Assembly (NCBI RefSeq): GCF_026241895.1
Contig: NZ_JAPJIV010000018.1
Span: 80,716 to 144,715 of the forward strand
Origin: Pseudomonas sp. RIT-562
Lineage (GTDB): Bacteria; Pseudomonadota; Gammaproteobacteria; Pseudomonadales; Pseudomonadaceae
Direction of reading: 5' to 3'
Length of the DNA stretch: 64,000 bases
The translations under genes and the position numbers were made by a program. Below, piece after piece: positions 1-8,297 of this stretch. The notes beneath the pieces were generated by a model. It was not told the origin of the DNA and searched no databases. It saw only the letters and a list, made by a program, of their open reading frames with translations. The stretch's first letter is position 1. Each line of letters opens with the position of its first letter.

Positions 1-846
1 CGGGAAGCTGGCGACATCGCCTACCGCGGAAATTTGCGGGTCAGAGGTCAGCAGGCTGGCGTCCACCTTGATGCCGTTCTCGATGTCCAGACCGGCTTCA
101 GTCGCCAGCTGCGCATTGGGAATCACACCGATACCAAACACCACCAGGTCAGCAGGGAGTGCACGTCCGTCACCGGTTTGTACCGCGCACACCTTGCCGT
201 TATCGCCGTCGATGCGGCTTAAACCCTGGCGGAAGTCAAAATGGACGCCCCACGCTTCATGGGCCTGGCGAAACAATTCCGACATTTCCCGCGACACGGC
301 ACGAGCCATGGGACGCTCGCCCAGCTCCAGTACGTGCACATTAGCCCCTAGGGCAGCGGCCACCGCCGCAAACTCGAGGCCGATAAACCCGGCTCCAATC
401 ACCACCACGTTGCGCGCTTCTTTCGCCAGCGGCGCCAGGGCGTCGGCATCGGCTTTGGTTTTGATACCGAACACTTGCGGCAACTCTGCGCCGGGAACCG
501 GCAGGGGGCGGTTGTGGGCTCCGGTCGCCAGTACCAGATGGTCGTAACTGACAGCAGCACCCGAGGCTAACACCACGCGTCGGTTCAGGCGGTCGATCGC
601 GGTCGCCTGGTCATGCAGCAGTTCAATGCGCTGGGTGGTGTAGAAATCAGCAGGACGAAACAGCAGATTGGTCGCCTGGATCTTGCCGAGCAGATAGGCT
701 TTGGACAATGGCGGGCGCTGGTAGGGCAGGCCTGGCTCATCGCCGATCAGGGTGATGCGCCCGTCAAAGCCTTCCTGGCGCAGGGAGGCAGCGACCTGAA
801 ATCCGGCCTGGCCAGCACCGACGATAACGACTGAGGCGAGGGTCAT
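1..846 (-). CDS. FAD/NAD-dependent ferredoxin reductase, putidaredoxin-reductase type (C-terminus beyond window)
   Basis: Reading right to left from ATG at 844-846, preceded by a good GAAGGAG ribosome site, the protein begins with an FAD Rossmann motif (VIVGAGQAGFQVA, about residues 7-19), then PPLSK near residue 45, and a second nucleotide-binding motif VVIGAGFIGLEFAA near residue 150 for NAD(P)H. This is the layout of reductases that feed P450 or Rieske oxygenase ferredoxins. About 282 residues are visible of a usual 400 or so; the rest runs off the left edge. The [2Fe-2S] ferredoxin gene immediately upstream, same strand, is its likely partner, and together they probably supply electrons to P450 DitQ and perhaps the ring dioxygenase. 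Confidence 0.9.
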   Translation of the reverse strand, partial: MTLASVVIVGAGQAGFQVAASLRQEGFDGRITLIGDEPGLPYQRPPLSKAYLLGKIQATNLLFRPADFYTTQRIELLHDQATAIDRLNRRVVLASGAAVSYDHLVLATGAHNRPLPVPGAELPQVFGIKTKADADALAPLAKEARNVVVIGAGFIGLEFAAVAAALGANVHVLELGERPMARAVSREMSELFRQAHEAWGVHFDFRQGLSRIDGDNGKVCAVQTGDGRALPADLVVFGIGVIPNAQLATEAGLDIENGIKVDASLLTSDPQISAVGDVASFP

Positions 847-866
847 GGGAACTCCTTCACGCGCAT

Positions 867-1187
867 TCAGAATTGCGACGACGGCAGGTGCAAAACCATG
901 CCGTCCATGTCTTCGCTGATGATCATTTGACAGCTCAAGCGGCTGCTGTCGCGACGTTCGAAAGCGTACTCGAGCATGTCGTTCTCCATGCCTTCCGCCG
1001 CTTGCACCTTGCCCAGCCAGGCCTCGTCGACATAGGTGTGACAGGTGGCGCAACTGCAGGCACCACCGCAGTCGGCAGAAATACCCGGCACCGAGGCGAA
1101 GGTCGCGGCTTGCATCACCGACTGGCCGATGTCGCCTTTGACTTGATGGGCGGTGCCGTTGTGTTCAATAAATGTCAATGTGGGCAT
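867..1187 (-). CDS. [2Fe-2S] ferredoxin, adrenodoxin/putidaredoxin type
   Basis: This 106-residue protein carries the vertebrate/putidaredoxin-type cluster motif: CGGACSCATCH around residues 40-50 gives three cysteines (C-x5-C-x2-C) and the fourth is in RLSCQ near residue 86. The length is normal for the family. It sits 20 bp upstream of the ferredoxin reductase gene on the same strand, forming a two-gene electron-transfer unit. Such ferredoxins usually serve class I P450s, so DitQ is the best candidate partner; the separate DitA3 ferredoxin of another cluster type is presumed to serve the dioxygenase. A GGAGC ribosome site precedes the ATG. Confidence 0.93.
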   Translation of the reverse strand: MPTLTFIEHNGTAHQVKGDIGQSVMQAATFASVPGISADCGGACSCATCHTYVDEAWLGKVQAAEGMENDMLEYAFERRDSSRLSCQMIISEDMDGMVLHLPSSQF

Positions 1188-1214
1188 GTTCTGCTCCGAT
1201 TCTTGTTAGGGGGC

Positions 1215-2477
1215 TCAGGATTGGCTGGGAATGGTTTGCACGTTGAAGTGCGGCACTCGCCCAAGGGTCAGTAGCAACAGCGGACCGATCAGGCAGCAGG
1301 CGGCGCTATAAACCAGCATGGCGTTATACGATCCGGTGCGCGCCAGCATGTACGCAAAGAGCAACGGCGCCAGCGCCGAAGCCACGGTATTGAGGCCCTG
1401 ATGCACGCCGAACAGGCGGCCGTATTCGCGCAAGCCGAAGTAGCGGGCAATCAGGAACGCGGCAATATCGAACTCCGCCCCGGCGCCAAAACCAACCAGC
1501 ACCGCCGCCAGCATGAGCGGGGCAAATTCGGTGGTCGGGCTCAGGTAGATGAAACAACCGATAGCGGGCAGCACCAGGCTGATCGCAGACACAATCGGCG
1601 GCCACAGACGATCGAGCAGATAGCCGATAAGCATGCGGCCGAAGATCAGCGAAATACCAAAGCAGCTGAAAATGGTGGCCGCGTCCCCCGCGGATAGGCC
1701 TCGGGCTTGCAGCATGGGCACGGTGCTGGTGACCATGCCGACAATCGAAGAAATCACCAGGCTGAGCGCCAGGTTACAGGTCCAGAATTTCAGCGAGCCC
1801 ATGCCTTCACGAAAAGACATGCCGGGCAATTGCTCCAGCGCACGCCCGCCGTCACGGTGACCGGCAACAGAGGGTAGTTTGAACCACAGCAGAATCAGCG
1901 GCAGCAGCACCAACAGATTGAGCAGCGCGAGAATCACGAAGGCCGCGCGCCAGTCCCATTGCTCGATGCCCCAGGCCATCAGCCGGGGAATGATGGCGGC
2001 AGTGACACCAGTCCCGGACAGACCAATGGCGAGCGCCAGGCCGCGATTGCTGTCGAACCAAAGACTGATCAGCTGGGTCCAGGTTACGGCCAGCGCGCCC
2101 ATGCCGACGATGGGCAGCAGTGCAAAGGCGATGTACATCGACCAGATCGATTGGGTCAGCTGCGTGGTTGCCAGGTAACCGAGTGACAACAACAGCAGGG
2201 AAATAACGGTAACGCGCTTCATGCCGTAGCGCAGGTTGAACCAACCCACCAACTGCAATGACACCACCGCGCCGCCAAACAGAAAGGTGATGCAGGCTTG
2301 CAGCTCACTTTTGCTCCAGCCAAAGGCATCGCCGAGCGGCACGACCAGTGTGCCGAAACCATAGAGCAGGGCGGCGTTGATGCTGATGGCCACTCCGGCG
2401 ACCGACAAAATCAGGATTTTCCAGCTTTGGCGGAATTCGCGCAGATCGATTGCCGCTTCGTTTCTAGACGGGTGCAT
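1215..2477 (-). CDS. MFS transporter, monocarboxylate/oxalate-formate antiporter-like
   Basis: A 420-residue protein with about twelve hydrophobic segments in two halves separated by a hydrophilic loop near residues 200-230, the major facilitator layout. The sequence resembles MCT/OFA-type permeases that carry organic acids, which fits uptake of a diterpenoid or aromatic acid, but the substrate cannot be read from sequence. ATG at 2475-2477 is chosen because AAGGAAG lies 7 nt upstream; a longer reading to 2540 has no ribosome site. It heads the minus-strand unit with the ferredoxin and reductase, and a perfect palindrome lies about 70 bp upstream. Confidence 0.8.
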   Translation of the reverse strand: MHPSRNEAAIDLREFRQSWKILILSVAGVAISINAALLYGFGTLVVPLGDAFGWSKSELQACITFLFGGAVVSLQLVGWFNLRYGMKRVTVISLLLLSLGYLATTQLTQSIWSMYIAFALLPIVGMGALAVTWTQLISLWFDSNRGLALAIGLSGTGVTAAIIPRLMAWGIEQWDWRAAFVILALLNLLVLLPLILLWFKLPSVAGHRDGGRALEQLPGMSFREGMGSLKFWTCNLALSLVISSIVGMVTSTVPMLQARGLSAGDAATIFSCFGISLIFGRMLIGYLLDRLWPPIVSAISLVLPAIGCFIYLSPTTEFAPLMLAAVLVGFGAGAEFDIAAFLIARYFGLREYGRLFGVHQGLNTVASALAPLLFAYMLARTGSYNAMLVYSAACCLIGPLLLLTLGRVPHFNVQTIPSQS

Positions 2478-2546
2478 GGAGTTGGCTTCCTTATAGGTTT
2501 TGTTGAGCCAAGCACTGCTACAAGTGGTGATGTGAATCACCGCCAG

Positions 2547-2568
2547 CAGATTCTTTGAACAGAATCTG
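2547..2568. promoter_or_regulatory. Perfect 8-bp inverted repeat, candidate operator of the MFS gene
   Basis: CAGATTCT and AGAATCTG form a perfect inverted repeat around a 6-nt centre (TTGAAC), 70 bp upstream of the minus-strand MFS start. The centre contains TGAACA shared with the half-sites listed for other dit promoters. The 360-bp divergent gap 2478-2838 otherwise holds AT-rich sequence with no gene. Confidence 0.5.
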
Positions 2569-2776
2569 GTTTTTTAATCAGAATAAAATCAGAAATTCGG
2601 CTTTGTCCAGCGCAGCTATCTGACTAACGGACAAACGAATTTCATGCGTTGCACCCACGGTTGAATCACTCTGAAGCCAGCCGTGTTCAACATCCTGCTG
2701 CGATTCCCTTTTTTTAAGCCAAGGCAATGATCAGGGACAGCGGATGAGCCTCAGCATATCCGCGTTAAAAATTAAT

Positions 2777-2801
2777 TGCACATAAAATAAATAAGTGTTC
2801 A
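2777..2801 (+). promoter_or_regulatory. Shared dit promoter element, copy 1 (ditA3)
   Basis: TGCACA-N13-TGTTCA, 38 bp upstream of the ditA3 start. Can also be read as a sigma-70 promoter: TTGCAC with CATAAT about 17-18 bp downstream. Same half-site spacing as the copies at 9934, 11774, 14789, 18508 and 24611. Confidence 0.55.
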
Positions 2802-2838
2802 TAATTTGCAAAAGCTGAACCTGATAAAGGAGAAAAAA

Positions 2839-3075
2839 ATGAGTTCAGAAAAAGCGCAGTTCAAAGCGGTGGCCGACCGAAGCCGCTGCTGTGGTTATGG
2901 TTTGTGTGCTGCGATTTGCCCCAGCCTGTACAAGCTTGATGCCGATGGCATGGTGTACCTCGACGATGCCCGCGTGCCGCCGGAGTTGGAGGAGGAGGCT
3001 CGTGAGGGTGCAGCCGCTTGCCCCGCGGAGGCCATCTGGCTTGAGCCCATCACCCCGGATGACGAAGCCGTTTGA
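2839..3075 (+). CDS. ditA3: [3Fe-4S]/[4Fe-4S]-type ferredoxin of the diterpenoid dioxygenase
   Basis: A 78-residue small ferredoxin with a single-cluster motif RCCGYGLCAAICP near residues 16-28 and a last cysteine in ACPAEA near residue 60. The central cysteine position is Tyr (C-x2-Y-x2-C), as in P450-type [3Fe-4S] ferredoxins. In P. abietaniphila BKME-9 the resin-acid dioxygenase is known to use a ferredoxin of this class rather than a Rieske or plant-type one, and its gene directly precedes ditB, as here. ATG 2839 follows AAAGGAG. It is the first gene of a plus-strand operon running through ditE. Confidence 0.85.
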   Translation: MSSEKAQFKAVADRSRCCGYGLCAAICPSLYKLDADGMVYLDDARVPPELEEEAREGAAACPAEAIWLEPITPDDEAV

Positions 3076-3127
3076 TGGCGTGAGCGCCTGCCGCAAACGT
3101 GATAACCACTGAGGTGAGGATGTGCTA

Positions 3128-3886
3128 ATGGGTCGATTACCAAACAAGGTCGCGCTGATAACCGGTACAGGCGGCGGCCAGGGCAGGGCTGCGGCGCTAC
3201 GTTTTGCCCGTGAAGGGGCGATTGTGGTCGGTTGCGATTTCAATGCCGAAGGTCACGAGGAGACTGCAGCGTTGATGCAGGCCGAGGGTTTTACCCTGTA
3301 CGGCTCGGCACCCGTGGACCTGGGTGATCATGAACAGGCCAAGGCCTGGATCGATGCCGCCGTGGCTGAACACGGGCGCATCGACATCCTGTACAACAAC
3401 GCTTCCGCCGCACGCTTCGGGCTGGTCAGCGAGCTGTCGATCGAAGATTGGCAGTACACCATGCGCAACGAAATCGACCTGCTGTTCTATACCACCAAAT
3501 ATGCATGGCACCACTTGGCCGAACAGCGCGGAGTGATCATCAATGTATCGTCCACCGCTGCATGGGGTGGCTCGAAAGTGGCCGGCATTTCCGCGCATTC
3601 GGCTGCAAAGGGCGCTGTGGTGTCCTTCACTCGCCAGTTGGCGGTAGAAGGGGCGCCGTTCGGTATACGTGCGGTCAGTTTGAGCCCGGGATTTGTCGCG
3701 ACGCCTGGCACCCGGCCTTTTCTGGAAGACCCCAAAATGCGCGCCATGCTGCTGGATGGCGTATTGATGGATCGCCCCGGCGAACCCGAGGAAGTGGTGG
3801 CAATGGCGGTCTTTGTCGCCTCGGATGAGGCTTCATTCATTACCGGTTCGGACTTCGTCATCGATGGCGGGTTACTCGCGATCTAG
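3128..3886 (+). CDS. ditB: Short-chain dehydrogenase DitB-like, catalytic Tyr replaced by His
   Basis: A 252-residue SDR. The NAD(P) motif TGTGGGQG is at residues 13-20 and NNAS stands where NNAG is usual. The expected YxxxK catalytic pair reads HSAAK (GISAHSAAKGA, about residue 158), so the proton-donating Tyr is His while Lys is kept; a Ser pair (NVSS) precedes it normally. By position it would be the cis-dihydrodiol dehydrogenase following the DitA dioxygenase. Either this subfamily works with His or the protein has another role. ATG 3128 is chosen over GTG 3122 by spacing from TGAGGA. It lies 52 bp after ditA3. Confidence 0.78.
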   Translation: MGRLPNKVALITGTGGGQGRAAALRFAREGAIVVGCDFNAEGHEETAALMQAEGFTLYGSAPVDLGDHEQAKAWIDAAVAEHGRIDILYNNASAARFGLVSELSIEDWQYTMRNEIDLLFYTTKYAWHHLAEQRGVIINVSSTAAWGGSKVAGISAHSAAKGAVVSFTRQLAVEGAPFGIRAVSLSPGFVATPGTRPFLEDPKMRAMLLDGVLMDRPGEPEEVVAMAVFVASDEASFITGSDFVIDGGLLAI

Positions 3887-3952
3887 CACGCGCGGCGCCC
3901 TGGCATGGGCTACCGGCACCCTTTCATCTCGAACAATAACAAGGTGAATAAC

Positions 3953-4903
3953 GTGGACATCATCGGTATCGGTTACATGGGCTTTGAGACCCCCAATCTC
4001 CAAGCGTGGCGTGAGTACGGCCCTCAGGTGATGGGTTTTGGCATAGGCAAGAACCCCGAGAGTGATCCCGATTCGCTGTACTTCAAGATCGATGATCGTC
4101 GGCATCGCTTCGCTTTTCATCCTGGCAAGGTAGACCGCATTGTCTACATCGGTTGGGAAGCGGTGGGGCGCATGGCGTTCGAGGACGGCATCAAGAAGCT
4201 GGCAGCCGCCAATGTCGACTTCACTCGCGGTGATGCTGAGCTGTGCGAAAAGCGTGGCGTGCGTGAATTAGTGCGTTTTCGTGACCCGGTGGGGTATCAG
4301 CACGAATTGTTTTACGGGCAAAAATGGCTGCCGCGCTCGTTCCAGCCGGGCCGCCCGCACAGTGGTTTCCTTGCCGACGAACGGGGTGCGGGTCATGTGG
4401 TGCTGATCACCCCGGACTACACTCCGGAACTGGAAGACTTCCTGCTTAATGTCATGGGTTTCAGCTGGTATGGCGCTGGTGCGGGCAAGGGACGAACCGG
4501 TTTCTTCCGCTCCAAACTCAACCATCACACCAGCCATGACATCGCTTATGGTCACGGACCGGGTCGCATGGGCGTGCAGCATGTCGGGCTGTTTGTACGC
4601 AACGTGCGTGATGTCGGTGAGACCTACGACATCGTGCGTCAGCGTGAACTGCCGATGATGATGACCCTCGGCCAACATGCCCAGGACCCCCATCTGTCGT
4701 TCTACCATTTCAATCCGTCCGGGTTCGCCTTCGAGACCATTGCTGAAATCGAGCCATGGCAAGGCGATCCCTATGAGCTGAATCCAGAAAAACTCAGCCT
4801 GTGGGGCCACGAAATGGTCGGGCCAATTCTCGGCGCCAGCGTCAAGACGCCGGAAGAAGTGCTCGACGCCGAGTACCTGCCGACCTACTTGGCCAAGCGC
4901 TGA
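3953..4903 (+). CDS. ditC: Type I extradiol ring-cleavage dioxygenase (VOC superfamily)
   Basis: About 316 residues, two VOC modules as in BphC-type extradiol dioxygenases. The Fe(II) ligands are visible as His in GAGHVVLI (about 144), His in GVQHVGLF (about 208) and Glu in GFAFETI (about 261), with the conserved Tyr in SFYHF just before. DitC of the resin-acid pathway cleaves the 11,12-dihydroxylated aromatic ring of 7-oxo-dehydroabietate, and this gene holds the same place after ditB. GTG 3953 is preferred because AAGGTG sits 6 nt upstream; an ATG at 3905 would add 16 unconserved residues. Confidence 0.88.
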   Translation: MDIIGIGYMGFETPNLQAWREYGPQVMGFGIGKNPESDPDSLYFKIDDRRHRFAFHPGKVDRIVYIGWEAVGRMAFEDGIKKLAAANVDFTRGDAELCEKRGVRELVRFRDPVGYQHELFYGQKWLPRSFQPGRPHSGFLADERGAGHVVLITPDYTPELEDFLLNVMGFSWYGAGAGKGRTGFFRSKLNHHTSHDIAYGHGPGRMGVQHVGLFVRNVRDVGETYDIVRQRELPMMMTLGQHAQDPHLSFYHFNPSGFAFETIAEIEPWQGDPYELNPEKLSLWGHEMVGPILGASVKTPEEVLDAEYLPTYLAKR

Positions 4904-4904
4904 C

Positions 4905-5789
4905 ATGCGTCTGGCGCGGGTCGAAGTTGCCGGGCAAGCGTTCTGGGCGTTGCTGAATGCGCAAGCTGATTGCTTTCGGCGAATTAATGCTCCTTTCGCC
5001 CACTGGGCCGGGCTAGGGGCGGATCTTGCGCCAGACGCCCTCGACCCGAGTGGCGAATGGTTGCCGTTGTCGGCTGCGCGCCTGCTTGCGCCATTGGAAC
5101 CCGGTAGCCGGGTTTTTGGTGTGGGCCTCAATTACCTCAGCCACCTCAAGCGCCTTGGCAGTGATTCTCCGGCGCACCCGTTGGCGTACATGAAACCGGA
5201 GTCAGCGCTGGTTGGTGCCTATGACGAGATCGATTATTCGCCGCTGACCACCCAGCTTGATTACGAGGTGGAACTGGTCGCCGTAGTGGGCCGCCCGTTG
5301 CTGGATGAACCGCATGCCAGCGACTGCCTGCTGGGGTATACGGTGGGCAATGACATAAGTGCGCGCGATGCCGGCAAGCAGATTGGTCGTCTGGACCTGT
5401 TGACCCAGAAAGCCATGGACCGCACCACACCGGTAGGTCCATGGATCGTGACCGCGGACGAGCTGGGTGTAACGGGGCAACCGGCTTTAGATATGCGCCT
5501 GAGCGTTAACTATGAACTGCGCCAGCAGGACAATACCCGGCAGATGATTTTTCCCCTGGATGAGTTGCTCAATTATCTGGATGCACGCATCAGTCTGCGT
5601 CCTGGCGACCTGGTGTTTACCGGATCCACCCACGGCGTAGGACTGGAAAGCGGGCGTTTTTTACGGCCGGGTGATCGGGTCGAGGCTGAGATTGCAGGTA
5701 TCGGTCGACAGAGCAATACCATCGCTGCGCCACGCCAACTCATCCCCGCCCGTGCGGCGGGGCGACTGGGTCAGCCGCTGGACAAGTAA
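4905..5789 (+). CDS. ditD: Fumarylacetoacetate hydrolase-family protein (isomerase/decarboxylase/hydrolase)
   Basis: A 294-residue FAH-fold protein. The metal triad is visible: Glu-x-Glu in LDYEVELVAVVG (near 117-119) and Asp in GNDISARD (near 148). Such enzymes open, decarboxylate or isomerise 2-hydroxy-dienoate ring-cleavage products, fitting its position one base after the extradiol dioxygenase gene. It is one of three FAH-family genes in the block (also 10724 and 19725). Which reaction belongs to which copy cannot be told from sequence. The N-terminal 60 residues are a poorly conserved cap. Confidence 0.8.
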   Translation: MRLARVEVAGQAFWALLNAQADCFRRINAPFAHWAGLGADLAPDALDPSGEWLPLSAARLLAPLEPGSRVFGVGLNYLSHLKRLGSDSPAHPLAYMKPESALVGAYDEIDYSPLTTQLDYEVELVAVVGRPLLDEPHASDCLLGYTVGNDISARDAGKQIGRLDLLTQKAMDRTTPVGPWIVTADELGVTGQPALDMRLSVNYELRQQDNTRQMIFPLDELLNYLDARISLRPGDLVFTGSTHGVGLESGRFLRPGDRVEAEIAGIGRQSNTIAAPRQLIPARAAGRLGQPLDK

Positions 5790-5827
5790 TCCCTGAAACT
5801 GACTGGCGTAGCCGCTGAGGAGTGATG

Positions 5828-7414
5828 ATGAGCGAGGGTTCGGCGTGGGCGCCGTTTCGCAACAAAGCGTTCCGCGGTTTATGGCTGGCAGCCGCAGTGG
5901 TCAACATGGCTATCTGGATGCAGACGGTCGCCGCGGCGTGGATCATGACCACATTGACGACGTCGGCAGCCATGGTCTCTCTGGTGCAAACCGCCGTGAC
6001 CCTACCGGTATTTCTGTTTGCCTTTCCCGGTGGGGTGATTGCCGATCGGGTAGACCGTCGCAGTTGGCTGATCATTACCCAGTGCATGATGCTGTTCGCC
6101 GCACTGGTGTTGTGTGTGCTGGCGTACAGCGCGCACATGGAAACCTGGGGCTTGTTGGCGTTTACCTTTGTGCTCGGTACTGGCAGTGCGCTGGGCATGT
6201 CGGCGTGGATGGTGACCATGGTCGGCGTACTGCCTCGCGACCAGGTGCCGGCTGCAGTGTCCTTGAACGGAATTTCCATCAATGCCACCCGGGCTTTGGG
6301 CCCCGCGTTGGCGGGTGCACTGATTGCATACTGGAACACGACCTCGGTATTTCTGGTGATCGCGCTGTGTATGTTCGCGGTGCTCCTCTTCCTCTTTCGT
6401 ATCGCGCCCAACCCGCCTGCCGTGGGCTTGCCACCGGAAACCCTGACCGGTGGCATGCGCAGTGGCCTGCGCTATATCCGGCATTCAGCGGTCCTGTTCA
6501 GCGCCATGAAGCAGGTTCTTGTGTTCACCATGAGTGCCAGTGCTTTATGGGCCTTGCTGCCACTGGTGGCCAAGCAGGAATTGGGTATGGACGCTGGTGG
6601 TTATGGCTTGCTCATGGCGTTTCTTGGTGCCGGTGCAGTATTGGCTGCGCTGAGCTTGCCGCGGTTGTATCGCGTATTGGGCATGCGTCATCTGCTGGTT
6701 TGCGGCGCCATTTCCTTTGCCCTCGCCACCCTCACTGCCGCGCTATCCAACAACCGCTACGCGGTCTGCGCAATGCTGCTGCTGGCAGGGTTCGGCTGGA
6801 TGGCGGTCAACGCGACCATTTCAACGGTGGTGCAAACCTATGCCGCCAATTGGGTGCGCGCACGGGTCGCATCGGTCTATGTGTTGATCCTGATGGGCGC
6901 GATGGCGGCCGGCGGTGCGATATGGGGGGCATTGGCCGAGTATCTGGGATTGAGCCAGAGCTTGCTGCTCTCGACACTGTTGTTGCTGGTCGGCATCGCG
7001 CTGACCCGAAATGGCCATGTGGAACTGGGCCAGGAAGCAGACTTTGCCGAGGTGCAGTTGACCGACACACTCCAGCTGGCCAGTCCGGTGTCCCATTCCG
7101 AAGGACCGGTATCGGTGGAGATTGTGTACCAGGTGGCGGCGCCGGACCGCGATGAATTTCTGGCTGCCGTATACGCGGTAGGCAAGGCGCGACGGCGCAA
7201 CGGTGCGCAAAACTGGCGTTTGTACCGCGACATGGCGGACCCGCAACTCTACAGCGAGCGCTTTATTGTCGAGTCATGGCTGGAATACTTGCGCCAACAG
7301 GTTCGGGTGACCCAGGCCGACCAGGCCCAAGAGCGTCTCATCGAGCGTTTTCGTCGCGAAGATCTGCAAACCCGTCGTTTGATCTATCAGCCGCCAGTGA
7401 AATTAACCGATTGA
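5828..7414 (+). CDS. ditE: MFS transporter (EntS/TMS type) with C-terminal soluble domain
   Basis: A 528-residue protein. Residues 1-400 show about twelve membrane segments with the MFS loop motif GGVIADRVDRRS near residue 75. From about residue 435 a soluble domain of roughly 90 residues follows (VSVEIVYQVA onward), resembling the antibiotic-monooxygenase-like tail found in the MFS_3 group. DitE is the permease of the dit cluster. Members of this subfamily are often exporters, so export of intermediates is as possible as uptake. ATG 5828 is chosen by spacing from GAGGAG; ATG 5825 and GTG 5822 are alternatives. Last gene before ditR. Confidence 0.75.
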   Translation: MSEGSAWAPFRNKAFRGLWLAAAVVNMAIWMQTVAAAWIMTTLTTSAAMVSLVQTAVTLPVFLFAFPGGVIADRVDRRSWLIITQCMMLFAALVLCVLAYSAHMETWGLLAFTFVLGTGSALGMSAWMVTMVGVLPRDQVPAAVSLNGISINATRALGPALAGALIAYWNTTSVFLVIALCMFAVLLFLFRIAPNPPAVGLPPETLTGGMRSGLRYIRHSAVLFSAMKQVLVFTMSASALWALLPLVAKQELGMDAGGYGLLMAFLGAGAVLAALSLPRLYRVLGMRHLLVCGAISFALATLTAALSNNRYAVCAMLLLAGFGWMAVNATISTVVQTYAANWVRARVASVYVLILMGAMAAGGAIWGALAEYLGLSQSLLLSTLLLLVGIALTRNGHVELGQEADFAEVQLTDTLQLASPVSHSEGPVSVEIVYQVAAPDRDEFLAAVYAVGKARRRNGAQNWRLYRDMADPQLYSERFIVESWLEYLRQQVRVTQADQAQERLIERFRREDLQTRRLIYQPPVKLTD

Positions 7415-7447
7415 AGTGTTCGAGTAATTCCCAGATAAAACTTTTAC

Positions 7448-7479
7448 GGCGCCAATCATTCTCAGGTTAGAATGGCGCC
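7448..7479. promoter_or_regulatory. Inverted repeat upstream of ditR, candidate autoregulatory operator
   Basis: Two GGCGCC boxes (7448-7453 and 7474-7479) flank ATTCT and AGAAT, giving a broken inverted repeat 24 bp before the IclR-family gene. IclR proteins commonly autoregulate, but binding is inferred. Confidence 0.4.
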
Positions 7480-7502
7480 ACTCTAAAGTTACTGGATTGG
7501 GC

Positions 7503-8288
7503 ATGGAACTCACTGACGTCAACGACAGCAGCAAATCGGCCGGCGCAACCCTCGTCAAGCCTGTATCCAACGCCATACGCATCTTGCGCTATCTCAGTCA
7601 GGTGGGCACGCCGGAACGTTCAGTGGACATCGCCCGGCAACTGAAAATCAATCCAAGTACCTGCTTCAACATCCTGCGCACCCTGGTGCAAGAGGAGGTG
7701 GTCGATTTCAGTGCCCTTTCCAAGCGTTACACCGTGGGCCTGGGCCTGGCGCGCCTGGTTGAACAATTGGTGACTCAGGGTCACCGCGTGCAAATGGCCA
7801 AACCCCTGTTGCAGAACCTGGCTGCACGCCAGCGGGTGACCATCACCCTGTGGCGCAAAATGAGCCCTGACCGCATCGTCATTGTCAGTTCCGCCGCGAG
7901 CCCGACCGATGTGCGTATCGACATGGCTGAAGGTCAGCGTCTGCCAATTCTGATGGGCGCCAGCGGCCGGTTGTTCGCTACGCAGATCGACCTCGACGAT
8001 CCGGAAGTACAGAGCAGTTTCGAGACGATTCGCTGGGCCCAGCCGCTGTCGCTCGAGGTCTATCGCGAAGAAGTGAGAGAGGCCGCCGAGCGCGGTTGGG
8101 CAATGGACGATGGGCATTTTTCGGGGGGGATTCTTGCCATTGCGGCGCCGGTCTTCTCACCAACCAACAGCATCGATTTCACCGTGTCAGCGGTGATGTT
8201 CCGTGGCCAACGGGATGAAGAGGGCCTTGCCGAACTGGGCAAGGCGCTGATCGAGTTCTGCAGCGAAGTGGCCGGCGTACTCTACTGA
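7503..8288 (+). CDS. ditR: IclR-family transcriptional regulator
   Basis: A 261-residue IclR protein: N-terminal winged helix (residues about 20-80, with INPSTCFNILRTL as recognition helix) and a C-terminal effector domain starting near residue 95 with the usual GRLFA and YREEVREAAERGW motifs. DitR of BKME-9 is an IclR-type regulator of resin-acid genes and sits in the same place, after ditE. The likely effector is a diterpenoid acid or early intermediate. ATG 7503 is used; TTG 7497 in frame is an alternative. The gene ends 9 bp from the convergent ditF. Confidence 0.85.
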   Translation: MELTDVNDSSKSAGATLVKPVSNAIRILRYLSQVGTPERSVDIARQLKINPSTCFNILRTLVQEEVVDFSALSKRYTVGLGLARLVEQLVTQGHRVQMAKPLLQNLAARQRVTITLWRKMSPDRIVIVSSAASPTDVRIDMAEGQRLPILMGASGRLFATQIDLDDPEVQSSFETIRWAQPLSLEVYREEVREAAERGWAMDDGHFSGGILAIAAPVFSPTNSIDFTVSAVMFRGQRDEEGLAELGKALIEFCSEVAGVLY

Positions 8289-8297
8289 GGCGCGCCG

